Origin: Ruminococcaceae bacterium UBA1730 | GTDB taxonomy: Bacteria > Bacillota > Clostridia > Oscillospirales > Acutalibacteraceae | Assembly (NCBI GenBank): GCA_002315935.1 | Contig: DCII01000018.1 | Coordinates: 1 to 11,427 of the forward strand | Reading direction: 5' to 3' | DNA length: 11,427 nucleotides | Part shown: piece by piece, positions 1 through 6,225 of the stretch | Numbering within the stretch: position 1 is the first letter of the stretch | How the letters are laid out: the number at the start of each line of letters is the position of its first letter | Notes under the pieces: generated by a model | Told to the model about the DNA's origin: nothing | Seen by the model: only the letters and a program-made list of their open reading frames with translations | Databases searched by the model: none | Position numbers and translations under genes: made by a program

Positions 1-28
1 TGCGACGACGCATTTATTCAGCGTTCCT
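1..28 (-). repeat. End of a dispersed repeat, inverted partner of the right-hand repeat
   Basis: The first 17 bases (TGCGACGACGCATTTAT) are the exact reverse complement of 11374-11390. The similarity extends to about 28 bases with small differences (CTGAATAAATG here against CTGATAAATG on the right). The repeat therefore seems to run out of the window to the left, with its outer edge near 28, about 17 bases before the -35 box of the first gene. It includes a small hairpin, TGCG-ACGA-CGCA. The class is not known; it could be the terminal repeat of an insertion sequence or of a small non-autonomous element. Confidence 0.6.
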
Positions 29-45
29 TTTTTGCTTATTCCGTA

Positions 46-74
46 TTGACATATTCACGCCTGAGTGATAAATT
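46..74 (+). promoter_or_regulatory. Sigma-A-type promoter for the GDPD gene
   Basis: A perfect -35 box TTGACA (46-51) is followed after 17 bases by TAAATT (69-74), a 4/6 match to the -10 consensus. Transcription would start near 81, leaving a leader of about 20 bases before the ATG at 102. No operator or riboswitch fits in so short a leader. Confidence 0.55.
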
Positions 75-101
75 ATTATAAAAAACGACAGGAGGATTCA
101 C

Positions 102-872
102 ATGAGCTTTCAACTTATTCTTAAAATGCTTTCAGCATTCTTTCTTTCGATTTTCACCGCAATAGGAGGATTATTTATGCCGATTGAAACAAACGAAGTC
201 TGCATGATTGCCCACAGAGGTTACAGCAGCAAATATCTTCAAAACACAGAGCTTGCTTTTGTTCAGGCCGCAAAGCACGGTTCAGGCGGAGCAGAAACCG
301 ATATTAGAGTTACGAGCGACGGTATTTATGTTACAAGCCATAATTCGGAAGCGGTTTTTGAAGACGGAACAGAAATGGAAATTGTTGAACACACATATGC
401 CGAGCTGACCGCCAAACCGCTTAAAAACAAAAAGACCAAGGATAAGGTTTACCTTTGCACTCTTGAAAAATATCTCGAAATCATGAAGGAAAACAACATG
501 ATTTGCTTCATTGAGCTTAAGGGTGATTTCAGCGAAGAGCAGGTCAGAGAGATATTCACAATCTGCGAAAACAAATATGACCTTTCTAAATGTATAATGC
601 AGTCCTTTGAATTTGATAATCTTCTCAAGGCTCATGAGATGTTTCCGGAGCTTCCTCTCATGCTCACCTACGGTGACGGCGACGAGGACTACGAAAGATG
701 CTTCGAATACGGATTTTCAATTGATGCCGATTACAGAGTGATTACCGAGGAAATGATAAAGGAATTCCACGACAGAGGTCTCGAAGTCGGTCTTTGGACA
801 GCTAATGACCCGATTGCACTTGCCTACTGCAAATCTCTCGGCGTTGACTACATTGAATCGGATGTTTATTGA
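102..872 (+). CDS. Glycerophosphodiester phosphodiesterase-like protein with N-terminal hydrophobic segment
   Basis: GDPD (UgpQ-type) TIM-barrel enzymes hydrolyse glycerophosphodiesters, the deacylated head groups of phospholipids, to glycerol 3-phosphate and an alcohol. The family signature is readable: HRG with H38, ExD at E65/D67, the second catalytic-type H80, the metal-ligand E138 in IELK, and WTANDP near the C-terminus. Two usual positions differ: Q47-N-T replaces the common ENT, and H80-N replaces HD. Residues 4-25 are hydrophobic and lack a clear signal-peptidase site, so a membrane-tethered enzyme is plausible. An AGGAGG at 90-95 with a 6-nt spacer supports the start at 102. A second AGGAGG (164-169) precedes an in-frame ATG at 177 and would give a 231-residue soluble form. 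No terminator follows, so the lipoprotein gene 77 bases downstream may be co-transcribed. The family is near certain; the substrate is unknown. Confidence 0.88.
   Translation: MSFQLILKMLSAFFLSIFTAIGGLFMPIETNEVCMIAHRGYSSKYLQNTELAFVQAAKHGSGGAETDIRVTSDGIYVTSHNSEAVFEDGTEMEIVEHTYAELTAKPLKNKKTKDKVYLCTLEKYLEIMKENNMICFIELKGDFSEEQVREIFTICENKYDLSKCIMQSFEFDNLLKAHEMFPELPLMLTYGDGDEDYERCFEYGFSIDADYRVITEEMIKEFHDRGLEVGLWTANDPIALAYCKSLGVDYIESDVY
164..179 (+). promoter_or_regulatory. Internal Shine-Dalgarno and alternative ATG within the GDPD gene
   Basis: AGGAGG at 164-169 stands 7 bases before an in-frame ATG at 177-179. Its strength and spacing equal those of the upstream site at 90-95. Initiation here would remove the hydrophobic segment and give a protein beginning MPIETNEV, 12 residues before the catalytic HRG. 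Either the true start is here, or both starts are used. Confidence 0.5.
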
Positions 873-894
873 CAGAAATTTAACAATTTGCTCA

Positions 895-923
895 TTGAAA
901 TTCAGTCGGAAAAATATTATTGT
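895..923 (+). promoter_or_regulatory. Possible weak promoter before the lipoprotein gene
   Basis: TTGAAA (895-900) and TATTGT (918-923) are separated by 17 bases. The -35 box is a 5/6 match and the -10 box a 4/6 match. The region is AT-rich, so chance similarity is possible. If the promoter is not real, the gene would depend on the promoter at 46-74. Confidence 0.3.
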
Positions 924-949
924 TTAAATATAACTTTTCAGGAGGTAAC

Positions 950-1804
950 ATGATGAAAAAACTATTTTCGATAATCCTTGCCGTTTCGACGGTTGCCACA
1001 TTATTTGCTTCATGCGGAGCAGAAAATGAAGCTGACGGAACAAAAGCCGCATCAACCGAGGCTCAGACCGGTGATGTTACTGTTGAACCTATATTCGAAT
1101 CTGGCGAAAGTGACCCGACACTCGGCTACACACCGATTGTTATCAACAACGAGCATTTTGTTGTAACCGCCAAAGACGGCTTTGACAATGCAGGTGTTTC
1201 GGTTTATGTCTGCGACACAAGTGCAGATTACGCATTCAGATGCGATGAAGACGAAGCAACATGGTCTGTTTACATTCTTGATGCTCCGTTTGAAGATGCG
1301 GCAAGATACCTCGGTCAGGCCTATACTCCCGACCTTGTAGGAAACGGCATTCTCAACATCAAGAAGGGAAGATTTGTCTACATCGCCTGCGATAAAAACG
1401 CTTTTTCCTGCGATGAAGCACCGGACACTGAGCTTGATATTTTTTATCCCGGCGAACTGAGCGGCACATATCAGGACTCATATTCCGAAAGAGCAAGTGC
1501 GGATGTTATTGAGGATATTGAAGAAGACGGCGACAGTGAGCTTTATGTAAAAATTCACTGGGGCAGCTCCGCAACGGAAGCATCCGTTTGGGAAATGGAA
1601 TGTGAAAAAGGAACAGACGGAAAATACAGATATGACGATTGCATAAAATATATCGTCACAACAGACGATGACGGCAACGGTAACAAAAAGCTTGTTTATA
1701 AAGACGGAAGCGGATATTTCACTCTTGACGGAAACAAGCTTCTTTGGAACGGAGCCGCAGAAGAAAGCTGCAAGAATTGCGTTTTTGTCAACCCCAAAAA
1801 CTGA
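950..1804 (+). CDS. Predicted lipoprotein of unknown function
   Basis: I do not recognise the family. The N-terminus is a lipoprotein signal: MMKK, a hydrophobic stretch, then LFASC, where the cysteine (residue 22) would be lipidated and would anchor the protein to the outer face of the membrane. A Ser/Thr/Ala/Glu-rich linker of about 35 residues follows, then a domain of roughly 225 residues that is strongly acidic (many Asp/Glu) and rich in Tyr and Gly. It contains an IHWG segment near the middle, a KDGSGYFTLDGNKLLWNG stretch near the end and a C-terminal CKNC pair. The start is set by AGGAGG (940-945) with ATGs at 950 and 953; 953 has the better spacing (7 against 4). An in-frame ATG at 920 lies upstream of this site and is unlikely. 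It probably binds something at the cell surface, but nothing visible shows what. Confidence 0.75.
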   Translation: MMKKLFSIILAVSTVATLFASCGAENEADGTKAASTEAQTGDVTVEPIFESGESDPTLGYTPIVINNEHFVVTAKDGFDNAGVSVYVCDTSADYAFRCDEDEATWSVYILDAPFEDAARYLGQAYTPDLVGNGILNIKKGRFVYIACDKNAFSCDEAPDTELDIFYPGELSGTYQDSYSERASADVIEDIEEDGDSELYVKIHWGSSATEASVWEMECEKGTDGKYRYDDCIKYIVTTDDDGNGNKKLVYKDGSGYFTLDGNKLLWNGAAEESCKNCVFVNPKN

Positions 1805-1810
1805 ACAGTC

Positions 1811-1848
1811 AAAATCCCGGAGTCATGCAATATGATTCCGGGATTTTT
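1811..1848. terminator. Bidirectional intrinsic terminator between convergent genes
   Basis: A 16-bp stem (1811-1826 with 1832-1847, one G-U pair) closes a 5-base loop and is followed by T residues. The stem starts with AAAA, so the minus-strand transcript also ends in a U run. It lies 6 bases after the lipoprotein stop and 10 bases after the 3' end of the methyltransferase gene, and serves both. Confidence 0.88.
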
Positions 1849-1857
1849 AATAAATTT

Positions 1858-2664
1858 TTATTGGTTTCCAAGCTCCCAGAATGCAACCGCACTTGCGGCG
1901 GCAACATTGAGCGAATCAACGCCGTGGGTCATCGGAATTTTTATTATATGGTCACATTCGGAGAGGGTTTCGCTTTTCAGTCCCTCGCCCTCCGTTCCGA
2001 GAATTACGGCAAGCTTTTCTTCCTTTTTCAGCCTTTCATCGTGAATGTCAACGGAATCTCGACACAGAGCCATGGCGGCGGCTTTGAAGCCTAATTTATG
2101 AATTTCCTCTGCGGTATTTCCGTTCGGAAGAAATGCCCACGGAATTTGAAAAACCGTTCCCATGCTTACTCTTATCGCTCTTCGATAGAGCGGATTACTG
2201 CAATCGGAGGTGAGCAGAACGGCATCCATATTCAATGCGGCGGCACTTCTGATTATTGCACCGACATTGGTCGGATTCATAACGCTTTCGAGAACAGCAA
2301 TTCTTTTTGCATTTTTAACTGCATCCCCTGCCGAAAGAGGTTTTCTGCGTTTCATTGCACAGAGCACTCCCCTTGTGAGCTTGAAGCCTGTTATCTGCGT
2401 GAGAATATCATAATCTGCCGTGTAAATCGGAATGTCAGTGCATCTTGCGATAATTTCTGCCGCTTCGCCCTCAATATGTTTTCTTTCAAGAAGCATGGAA
2501 ATCGGTTCATATCCGGCATCAAGTGCCCTTTCGACAACCTTCGGGCTTTCGGCAATGAAAATTCCCTTTTCGGGTTTATCTCGATTAAGAAGCTGATTTT
2601 CATTCAGCCTTGCAAAAACATCAAGCTCCGGAGAAGAAAAATTCTTTATTTCAATAACATTCAT
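1858..2664 (-). CDS. TrmH/SpoU-family RNA 2'-O-methyltransferase
   Basis: SPOUT enzymes of this family transfer a methyl group from S-adenosylmethionine to a ribose 2'-OH of rRNA or tRNA, working as knotted dimers in the cytoplasm. All three signature motifs are present in order: motif 1 N130-PTNVGAIIRSA with the conserved R139, motif 2 ILGTEGEGL (about residues 220-230), and motif 3 IPMTHGVDSLNVAAASAV with S251-L-N253. Residues 1-110 form the usual N-terminal substrate-binding part, including a KGIFIAESPKVVERAL-type segment. The length of 268 residues is normal. The start follows a consensus promoter by about 22 bases; the ribosome binding site is weak (GAAAGAAA). It is an isolated single-gene unit. 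The exact target nucleotide cannot be deduced, so no symbol is given. Confidence 0.92.
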   Translation of the reverse strand: MNVIEIKNFSSPELDVFARLNENQLLNRDKPEKGIFIAESPKVVERALDAGYEPISMLLERKHIEGEAAEIIARCTDIPIYTADYDILTQITGFKLTRGVLCAMKRRKPLSAGDAVKNAKRIAVLESVMNPTNVGAIIRSAAALNMDAVLLTSDCSNPLYRRAIRVSMGTVFQIPWAFLPNGNTAEEIHKLGFKAAAMALCRDSVDIHDERLKKEEKLAVILGTEGEGLKSETLSECDHIIKIPMTHGVDSLNVAAASAVAFWELGNQ

Positions 2665-2692
2665 ATCAAAATTTCTTTCATATTTTTTCCAT

Positions 2693-2721
2693 ATTATACC
2701 AAATTAATTAATGTTTGTAAA
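2693..2721 (-). promoter_or_regulatory. Promoter of the TrmH-family methyltransferase gene
   Basis: On the minus strand, TTTACA (2721-2716) and a perfect TATAAT (2698-2693) are separated by 17 bases. Transcription would start near 2686, giving a 22-base leader. It lies back to back with the plus-strand promoter at 2728-2756, with only 6 bases between the two -35 boxes, so the two polymerases would compete for overlapping sites. Confidence 0.75.
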
Positions 2722-2727
2722 CAGGGA

Positions 2728-2756
2728 TTGAAAAAGCTGAAAATCTATTGTATAAT
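2728..2756 (+). promoter_or_regulatory. Promoter of the metallophosphoesterase-MATE operon
   Basis: TTGAAA (2728-2733) and a perfect TATAAT (2751-2756) are separated by 17 bases. Transcription would start near 2763, about 28 bases before the ATG at 2791. The ribosome binding site AAGGGAG (2774-2780) lies within this leader. Confidence 0.78.
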
Positions 2757-2790
2757 TTTCCATAACTTTTTTAAAGGGAGAGAAAATTAA

Positions 2791-3768
2791 ATGACACCTC
2801 TTGACAGGATTCTTGCGATACTTCTGACACTTTATATGTCACTCGTTCCGTTCTCTTCAGTTCCGACTGAGCCTACGGATGCACAGAACGAATCCGCAAT
2901 AATGCTTGATGTTGCACTCCTTTCCGACATTCATGTTAAAGGCGAAGGAAGCAACACACATAAGAACCTTGCAAACGGTCTTAAAAATCTTTCGGAAAAC
3001 TTTCCTAAGCTTGATGCAATGGCGGTTTCCGGTGACCTTACAAATGGCGGAGAAACAGATTCAATCAGACTTTTCTATGAAACACTTCTTGCGAATTCCT
3101 CGCTTGAAAAATATATCGTAACACCGGGCAATCACGACATAGGTCATTCCCCTCTTACGAATTCCGAAGCAAGAAAAGCCAACATAGACATAATGAACGA
3201 ATATCTCGGATATGAAAACGATGAGATTTATTATTCACAGGATGTTAACGGATACAGATTTATCGTTATCGGCGATGACATAGGAAATGAATCCAACACG
3301 CCGGTTATCTCAGATGAACAGATAGCCTTTCTTGACAAGGAGCTTTCTCAAGCAACAGCAGAGGGAAAACCAGCATTTGTTATCTGCCACTGGCCTTTGA
3401 TGCACACAAACGGCATTGACATTCTCTGGCCCGGCGGAGGAGTTAACAGCGACAACAGCAAAAAGCTAAAATCCGTTATGGAGAAATACAAAAATGTTTT
3501 TGTTATCACAGGTCACACCCATGTTGGTCTTACAAGCAACATTTTTGAAAAGATTTTCGGTTACAGCTTTGTTGAAACCAAGAACGGTGTAACATATGTA
3601 AGCGTTCCCTGCTTCGGAAAATTCAACAGACATATTCCCTTCAGCCCTTCAATCTTCCTACGCATGGAGGTTTATGCAAACAAGGTTGTTTTCAGGCCTT
3701 ATAATCTGCGTTCTCTCAAGTGGTATCCGAAATACGATAAAACAATCGCTCTCGGCAATATAGCATAA
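2791..3768 (+). CDS. Membrane-tethered calcineurin-like metallophosphoesterase
   Basis: Calcineurin-like enzymes use two metal ions to cleave phosphomonoesters or phosphodiesters. The complete ligand set is visible: D46-x-H48, GDLTNGG with D82, GNHD with N114/H115, H200 in ICHWP, and GHTH with H242/H244. A hydrophobic segment (residues 6-25) followed by a Pro/Thr linker suggests a signal anchor, placing the enzyme outside the membrane. It is clearly paralogous to the protein at 6222-7220: both share the GLKNL, NHDIGH, NGYxFIVIGDD, NGVTYxSxP and EVYAxKVVFRP blocks over their full length. Its stop is 2 bases before the MATE start, so the two are co-translated. The substrate is unknown; lipid-linked phosphates, nucleotides and teichoic-acid-type phosphodiesters are all possible. 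Confidence 0.88.
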   Translation: MTPLDRILAILLTLYMSLVPFSSVPTEPTDAQNESAIMLDVALLSDIHVKGEGSNTHKNLANGLKNLSENFPKLDAMAVSGDLTNGGETDSIRLFYETLLANSSLEKYIVTPGNHDIGHSPLTNSEARKANIDIMNEYLGYENDEIYYSQDVNGYRFIVIGDDIGNESNTPVISDEQIAFLDKELSQATAEGKPAFVICHWPLMHTNGIDILWPGGGVNSDNSKKLKSVMEKYKNVFVITGHTHVGLTSNIFEKIFGYSFVETKNGVTYVSVPCFGKFNRHIPFSPSIFLRMEVYANKVVFRPYNLRSLKWYPKYDKTIALGNIA

Positions 3769-3770
3769 CA

Positions 3771-5195
3771 ATGATTAAGAAACAAAAATTCAATTGGATA
3801 GCCTTTCTCAAGGCGGTTTCCGTTATAGCCATTCCCGTTGCTCTTCAAAATCTGCTCACAACAACGGGTTCAATGGTTGACACAATGATGATAGCTCCGC
3901 TCGGTCAGAATTCCGTTGCGGCAATCGGCTTATGTGCTCAGTTTACCTCGCTGATGTTTTCCTGCTACTGGGGATTTGTCGGCGGCGGAATGCTTTTCTT
4001 TGCACAGTATTGGGGCAACAAGGATGAAGACGGAATAGACAGAGCATTCGGAACAACCTTCTGTTGCATGATGCTTGTCGGTCTGACATTCTCAGTTCTT
4101 GCCGGCTTCTTTCCTAATCTTATTATGCGGCTGTATACGGATAAAACTGCTCTTCAGGAAATAGGCGTTGGCTATTTAAAAACGGTTGCCTTTGCCTATC
4201 CGTTTCAGATAGCATCAATGGCAATGGCGGCATTGCTCCGCTCAACGGAAAAGGTCAGAATACCGCTTTTTGCTTCAATCGCTTCCGTTGCGACCAATAT
4301 TCTGCTCAACTGGATTCTGATTTACGGCAAATTCGGAATGCCGGAAATGGGTGTCAAGGGTGCCGCTCTTGCAACGGTCATTGCGGCAGTAGTCAACGCA
4401 ACAATAGTGATAATTCTTTCAAAAGCTCAGAAATATCCGTATCTTTTCCATTTCAGAAAGCATTTCGCATTCACATGGGCATGGATTTCGGAATACATGA
4501 AAAAGTGCTTTCCGATTATCTGCAACGAGCTTCTTATCGGAATAGGTTTCATGATTCAGAATGTTGTTCTCGGCAGACAAAGCGAGGATGCAATTGCGGC
4601 TCTTGCGGTTTTCAGAACTCTTGAAGGACTTGTTATTTCATTCTTTTCCGGATTTTCAAATGCGGCTTCCGTGCTTGTCGGCAAAAGCATCGGTGCAGGA
4701 GAAGTTGAAAAAGCATACGAAAGAGCGAAACGGCTTATTCTGCTCTGCGGACTTGTTATTGCAGGAGTTTGCTTAACTCTCTTTGCCGCTCACAAGCCGA
4801 TTCTGACGGTTATGAGCCTTTCGGGAAATTCATATTATTACGGCACGGGAATGCTCGGAATTTATTGCATTGCGGCAATAATCAGAATGTGCAACTGGGC
4901 ACAGAACGACACTTTCCGCTCCGCAGGAGACACATCATTCGGCACTATTCTTGAAATTGCGTTTATGTATATTCTTGTTCTTCCTGCCGTTTGCCTTTCG
5001 GGACTTGTATTCAAGCTTCCCACTCTTATTGTTTTCGCCTGCTGTTACATTGACGAGCCGATAAGAATAATCATGATGCAGCATCATATGTATTCCGCAA
5101 AATGGATTAAGCCCGTCACTCCTCAGGGGCAGGAAGCAATAACAGGTTTCATGAAACAGAAAAAGAAAGGTTCTTCACGGAAAATTGGGGATTGA
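3771..5195 (+). CDS. MATE-family multidrug/metabolite efflux transporter with an element-derived C-terminus
   Basis: MATE proteins export cationic drugs or metabolites across the cytoplasmic membrane in exchange for Na+ or H+. The 474-residue chain has about twelve hydrophobic segments in two halves, and the N-terminus carries the usual first-helix pattern (IPVALQNLLTTTGSMVDTMMIAPLG). It begins 2 bases after the metallophosphoesterase stop, and I see no Shine-Dalgarno, which implies translational coupling. The end is odd: residues 467-474 (GSSRKIGD) and the present stop are encoded by the terminal repeat of a small mobile element (5169-5364). Removing the element and one copy of its target duplication restores a 466-residue protein ending KQKKK, with TAA directly after it and the terminator 5 bases further on. 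The added residues follow a basic cytoplasmic tail and are probably tolerated. Confidence 0.92.
   Translation: MIKKQKFNWIAFLKAVSVIAIPVALQNLLTTTGSMVDTMMIAPLGQNSVAAIGLCAQFTSLMFSCYWGFVGGGMLFFAQYWGNKDEDGIDRAFGTTFCCMMLVGLTFSVLAGFFPNLIMRLYTDKTALQEIGVGYLKTVAFAYPFQIASMAMAALLRSTEKVRIPLFASIASVATNILLNWILIYGKFGMPEMGVKGAALATVIAAVVNATIVIILSKAQKYPYLFHFRKHFAFTWAWISEYMKKCFPIICNELLIGIGFMIQNVVLGRQSEDAIAALAVFRTLEGLVISFFSGFSNAASVLVGKSIGAGEVEKAYERAKRLILLCGLVIAGVCLTLFAAHKPILTVMSLSGNSYYYGTGMLGIYCIAAIIRMCNWAQNDTFRSAGDTSFGTILEIAFMYILVLPAVCLSGLVFKLPTLIVFACCYIDEPIRIIMMQHHMYSAKWIKPVTPQGQEAITGFMKQKKKGSSRKIGD
5161..5168 (+). repeat. Left copy of 8-bp target-site duplication
   Basis: AAAAGAAA stands directly before the left terminal repeat of the element at 5169 and is identical to 5365-5372. 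It encodes the last original codons of the MATE gene. Confidence 0.85.
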
Positions 5196-5364
5196 AATAA
5201 TATCAGCACAAATAACGGAAGCAGATAAAGTTCGGTCATTGCGAGCGAAGCGTGGCAATCCGTTTCCTTTCGTAGAGTATTACGGATTCCCACACCAGTC
5301 TGCGGACTGGTTCGGAATGACATACCATTTCCTGCTTTATTAACCCAACTTTCCGTGAAGAGCC
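5169..5364. mobile_element. 196-bp non-autonomous element (MITE) with 21-bp inverted repeats, possibly ISL3-type
   Basis: The left end (5169-5189) and the reverse complement of the right end (5344-5364) match at 19 of 21 bases. Both read GG-Y-TCTTCACGGAAA-R-TTGGG. The element is bracketed by a perfect 8-bp direct repeat, AAAAGAAA. No transposase can be encoded in 196 bp, so it must have been moved by an enzyme supplied elsewhere. An 8-bp duplication with GG-starting repeats of this length fits the ISL3 family from general knowledge, but the family call is an inference. A second palindromic repeat is nested at 5235-5321. The left repeat forms the last codons and stop of the MATE gene. Confidence 0.85.
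5235..5321. repeat. Nested palindromic intergenic repeat (GTCATTnCGA type)
   Basis: The outer arms GTCATTGCGA (5235-5244) and TCGGAATGAC (5312-5321) are inverted copies with one mismatch. The inner arms TGGCAATCCGT (5253-5263) and ACGGATTCCCA (5282-5292) also pair with one mismatch. Between the right arms sits a perfect hairpin, CCAGTC-TGCG-GACTGG (5295-5310). This design resembles small dispersed repeats common between genes of many bacteria. It is fully inside the MITE, so it is either an original part of it or a later insertion; I see no clear duplication at its edges. Confidence 0.75.
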
Positions 5365-5372
5365 AAAAGAAA
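5365..5372 (+). repeat. Right copy of 8-bp target-site duplication
   Basis: AAAAGAAA directly follows the right terminal repeat and is identical to 5161-5168. The next three bases, TAA (5373-5375), are in frame with the MATE gene in the reconstructed empty site, and so represent its original stop codon. Confidence 0.85.
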
Positions 5373-5379
5373 TAAGCAA

Positions 5380-5420
5380 AAAGCTTCAGGTCTGATTTCT
5401 CAGGCTTGAAGCTTTGTTTT
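5380..5420. terminator. Bidirectional terminator shared by the two convergent phosphoesterase operons
   Basis: A 16-bp stem (5380-5395 with 5400-5415, two G-U pairs) with a TTTC loop is followed on the plus strand by GTTTT. On the minus strand it runs into TTTTTGC. It sits 3 bases beyond the 3' end of the PHP gene. Before the MITE inserted, it lay 5 bases beyond the stop of the MATE gene. Confidence 0.82.
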
Positions 5421-6225
5421 ATATGCTGTATTCCTTGAATTTTCCTTCATAAAGGGCGTATGCGGTTCTAAATCCGATGTCTTTCAGAAAAGCTTTTGTT
5501 TCGTCAAACTTAAAAGCAAGATTAGGAGCATAATGGCAGTCAGACGAAAGAACAATTCTGCCGCCGTCACGGATAATTCTCAAAAGCCTTTCATGGGGAT
5601 AAGGCGTTGTACGAAGTTCTCTTGCAATTGCTCCCGTGTTGACCTCAAAGAAGCATCCGCTTTTCAATGCTTCGGCAACATATTTATCGGCAATTTTCCA
5701 ATAACCTTCATCTCTGAAAAACAAGTCTGTATCTGTTTCTTCGTATTTTGTTATCAAGTCAAAATGACCGATTATATCAGGCTTTCTGACGGCAATATAA
5801 TTACAGAATGAGCTGTAATAGCTTTCGGCAAATTCAAGATGATTTCCGTCAAAGGCTTCAAGGCATTTATTGAAGCGTTCCATTCCCGAATCAACAGGAT
5901 AATAAATGCCGTTTCTGATAACATAATGGCTTGAACCGATGATATAATCAAAAGCATTGCGGTCAACAGGGGCATATGAATCCTCTTCAACTCCGAGATA
6001 AATCTGAATTCTGTCTTTGTATTTTTCTTTCAAGAAATTCACTTCAGCAATGTATGACGGCATATCCTTCATGCAGTAACGCATATCGTATTCTGTTGTT
6101 CCGTGACCCGAAAATCCGATTGAATCGAAGCCTTTTTTGATGGCTGTTTCAATCGTTTCTTCAAGCGGACTTTTGCCGTCACAATAGGTTGAATGAACAT
6201 GAAAATCAGCAAGCATATTCATCAT
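5419..6225 (-). CDS. PHP-domain phosphatase, histidinol-phosphatase (HisJ-type) family
   Basis: PHP phosphatases hold three metal ions in a distorted TIM barrel; HisJ-type members dephosphorylate histidinol phosphate in histidine synthesis. The ligand pattern is complete: D7-F-H9-V-H11, D16, H41 in GFSGHG, E80 in GVEED, H100 in GSSHY, H154 in IIGHFD and D229-C-H231 near the end. At 268 residues it has the length of HisJ-type enzymes. There is no signal sequence, so it should be cytoplasmic. The ATGA at 6225-6222 overlaps the stop of the upstream metallophosphoesterase, showing translational coupling; ATGs at codons 2 and 4 are alternative starts. No other his gene is present, so histidinol phosphate may not be the substrate, and related PHP enzymes act on other small phosphates. 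Confidence 0.85.
   Translation of the reverse strand: MMNMLADFHVHSTYCDGKSPLEETIETAIKKGFDSIGFSGHGTTEYDMRYCMKDMPSYIAEVNFLKEKYKDRIQIYLGVEEDSYAPVDRNAFDYIIGSSHYVIRNGIYYPVDSGMERFNKCLEAFDGNHLEFAESYYSSFCNYIAVRKPDIIGHFDLITKYEETDTDLFFRDEGYWKIADKYVAEALKSGCFFEVNTGAIARELRTTPYPHERLLRIIRDGGRIVLSSDCHYAPNLAFKFDETKAFLKDIGFRTAYALYEGKFKEYSI

Noticed and set aside
920..949. Upstream ATG that would lengthen the lipoprotein by ten residues
   Set aside because: The AGGAGG at 940-945 lies downstream of this ATG and points to 950/953. The extension would also spoil the signal peptide by placing MFKYNFSGGN before it.
2098..2790. A 230-codon open frame on the plus strand opposite the methyltransferase gene
   Set aside because: It is antisense to a gene with three clear SpoU motifs, has no ribosome binding site, and its predicted product looks like shadow translation rich in Cys, Arg, Ser and Asn.
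5169..5364. A structured non-coding RNA or riboswitch in the MATE-PHP intergenic region
   Set aside because: The inverted arms coincide with terminal repeats flanked by an exact 8-bp duplication, and the region lies at gene ends and not in a leader. A mobile element explains it fully.
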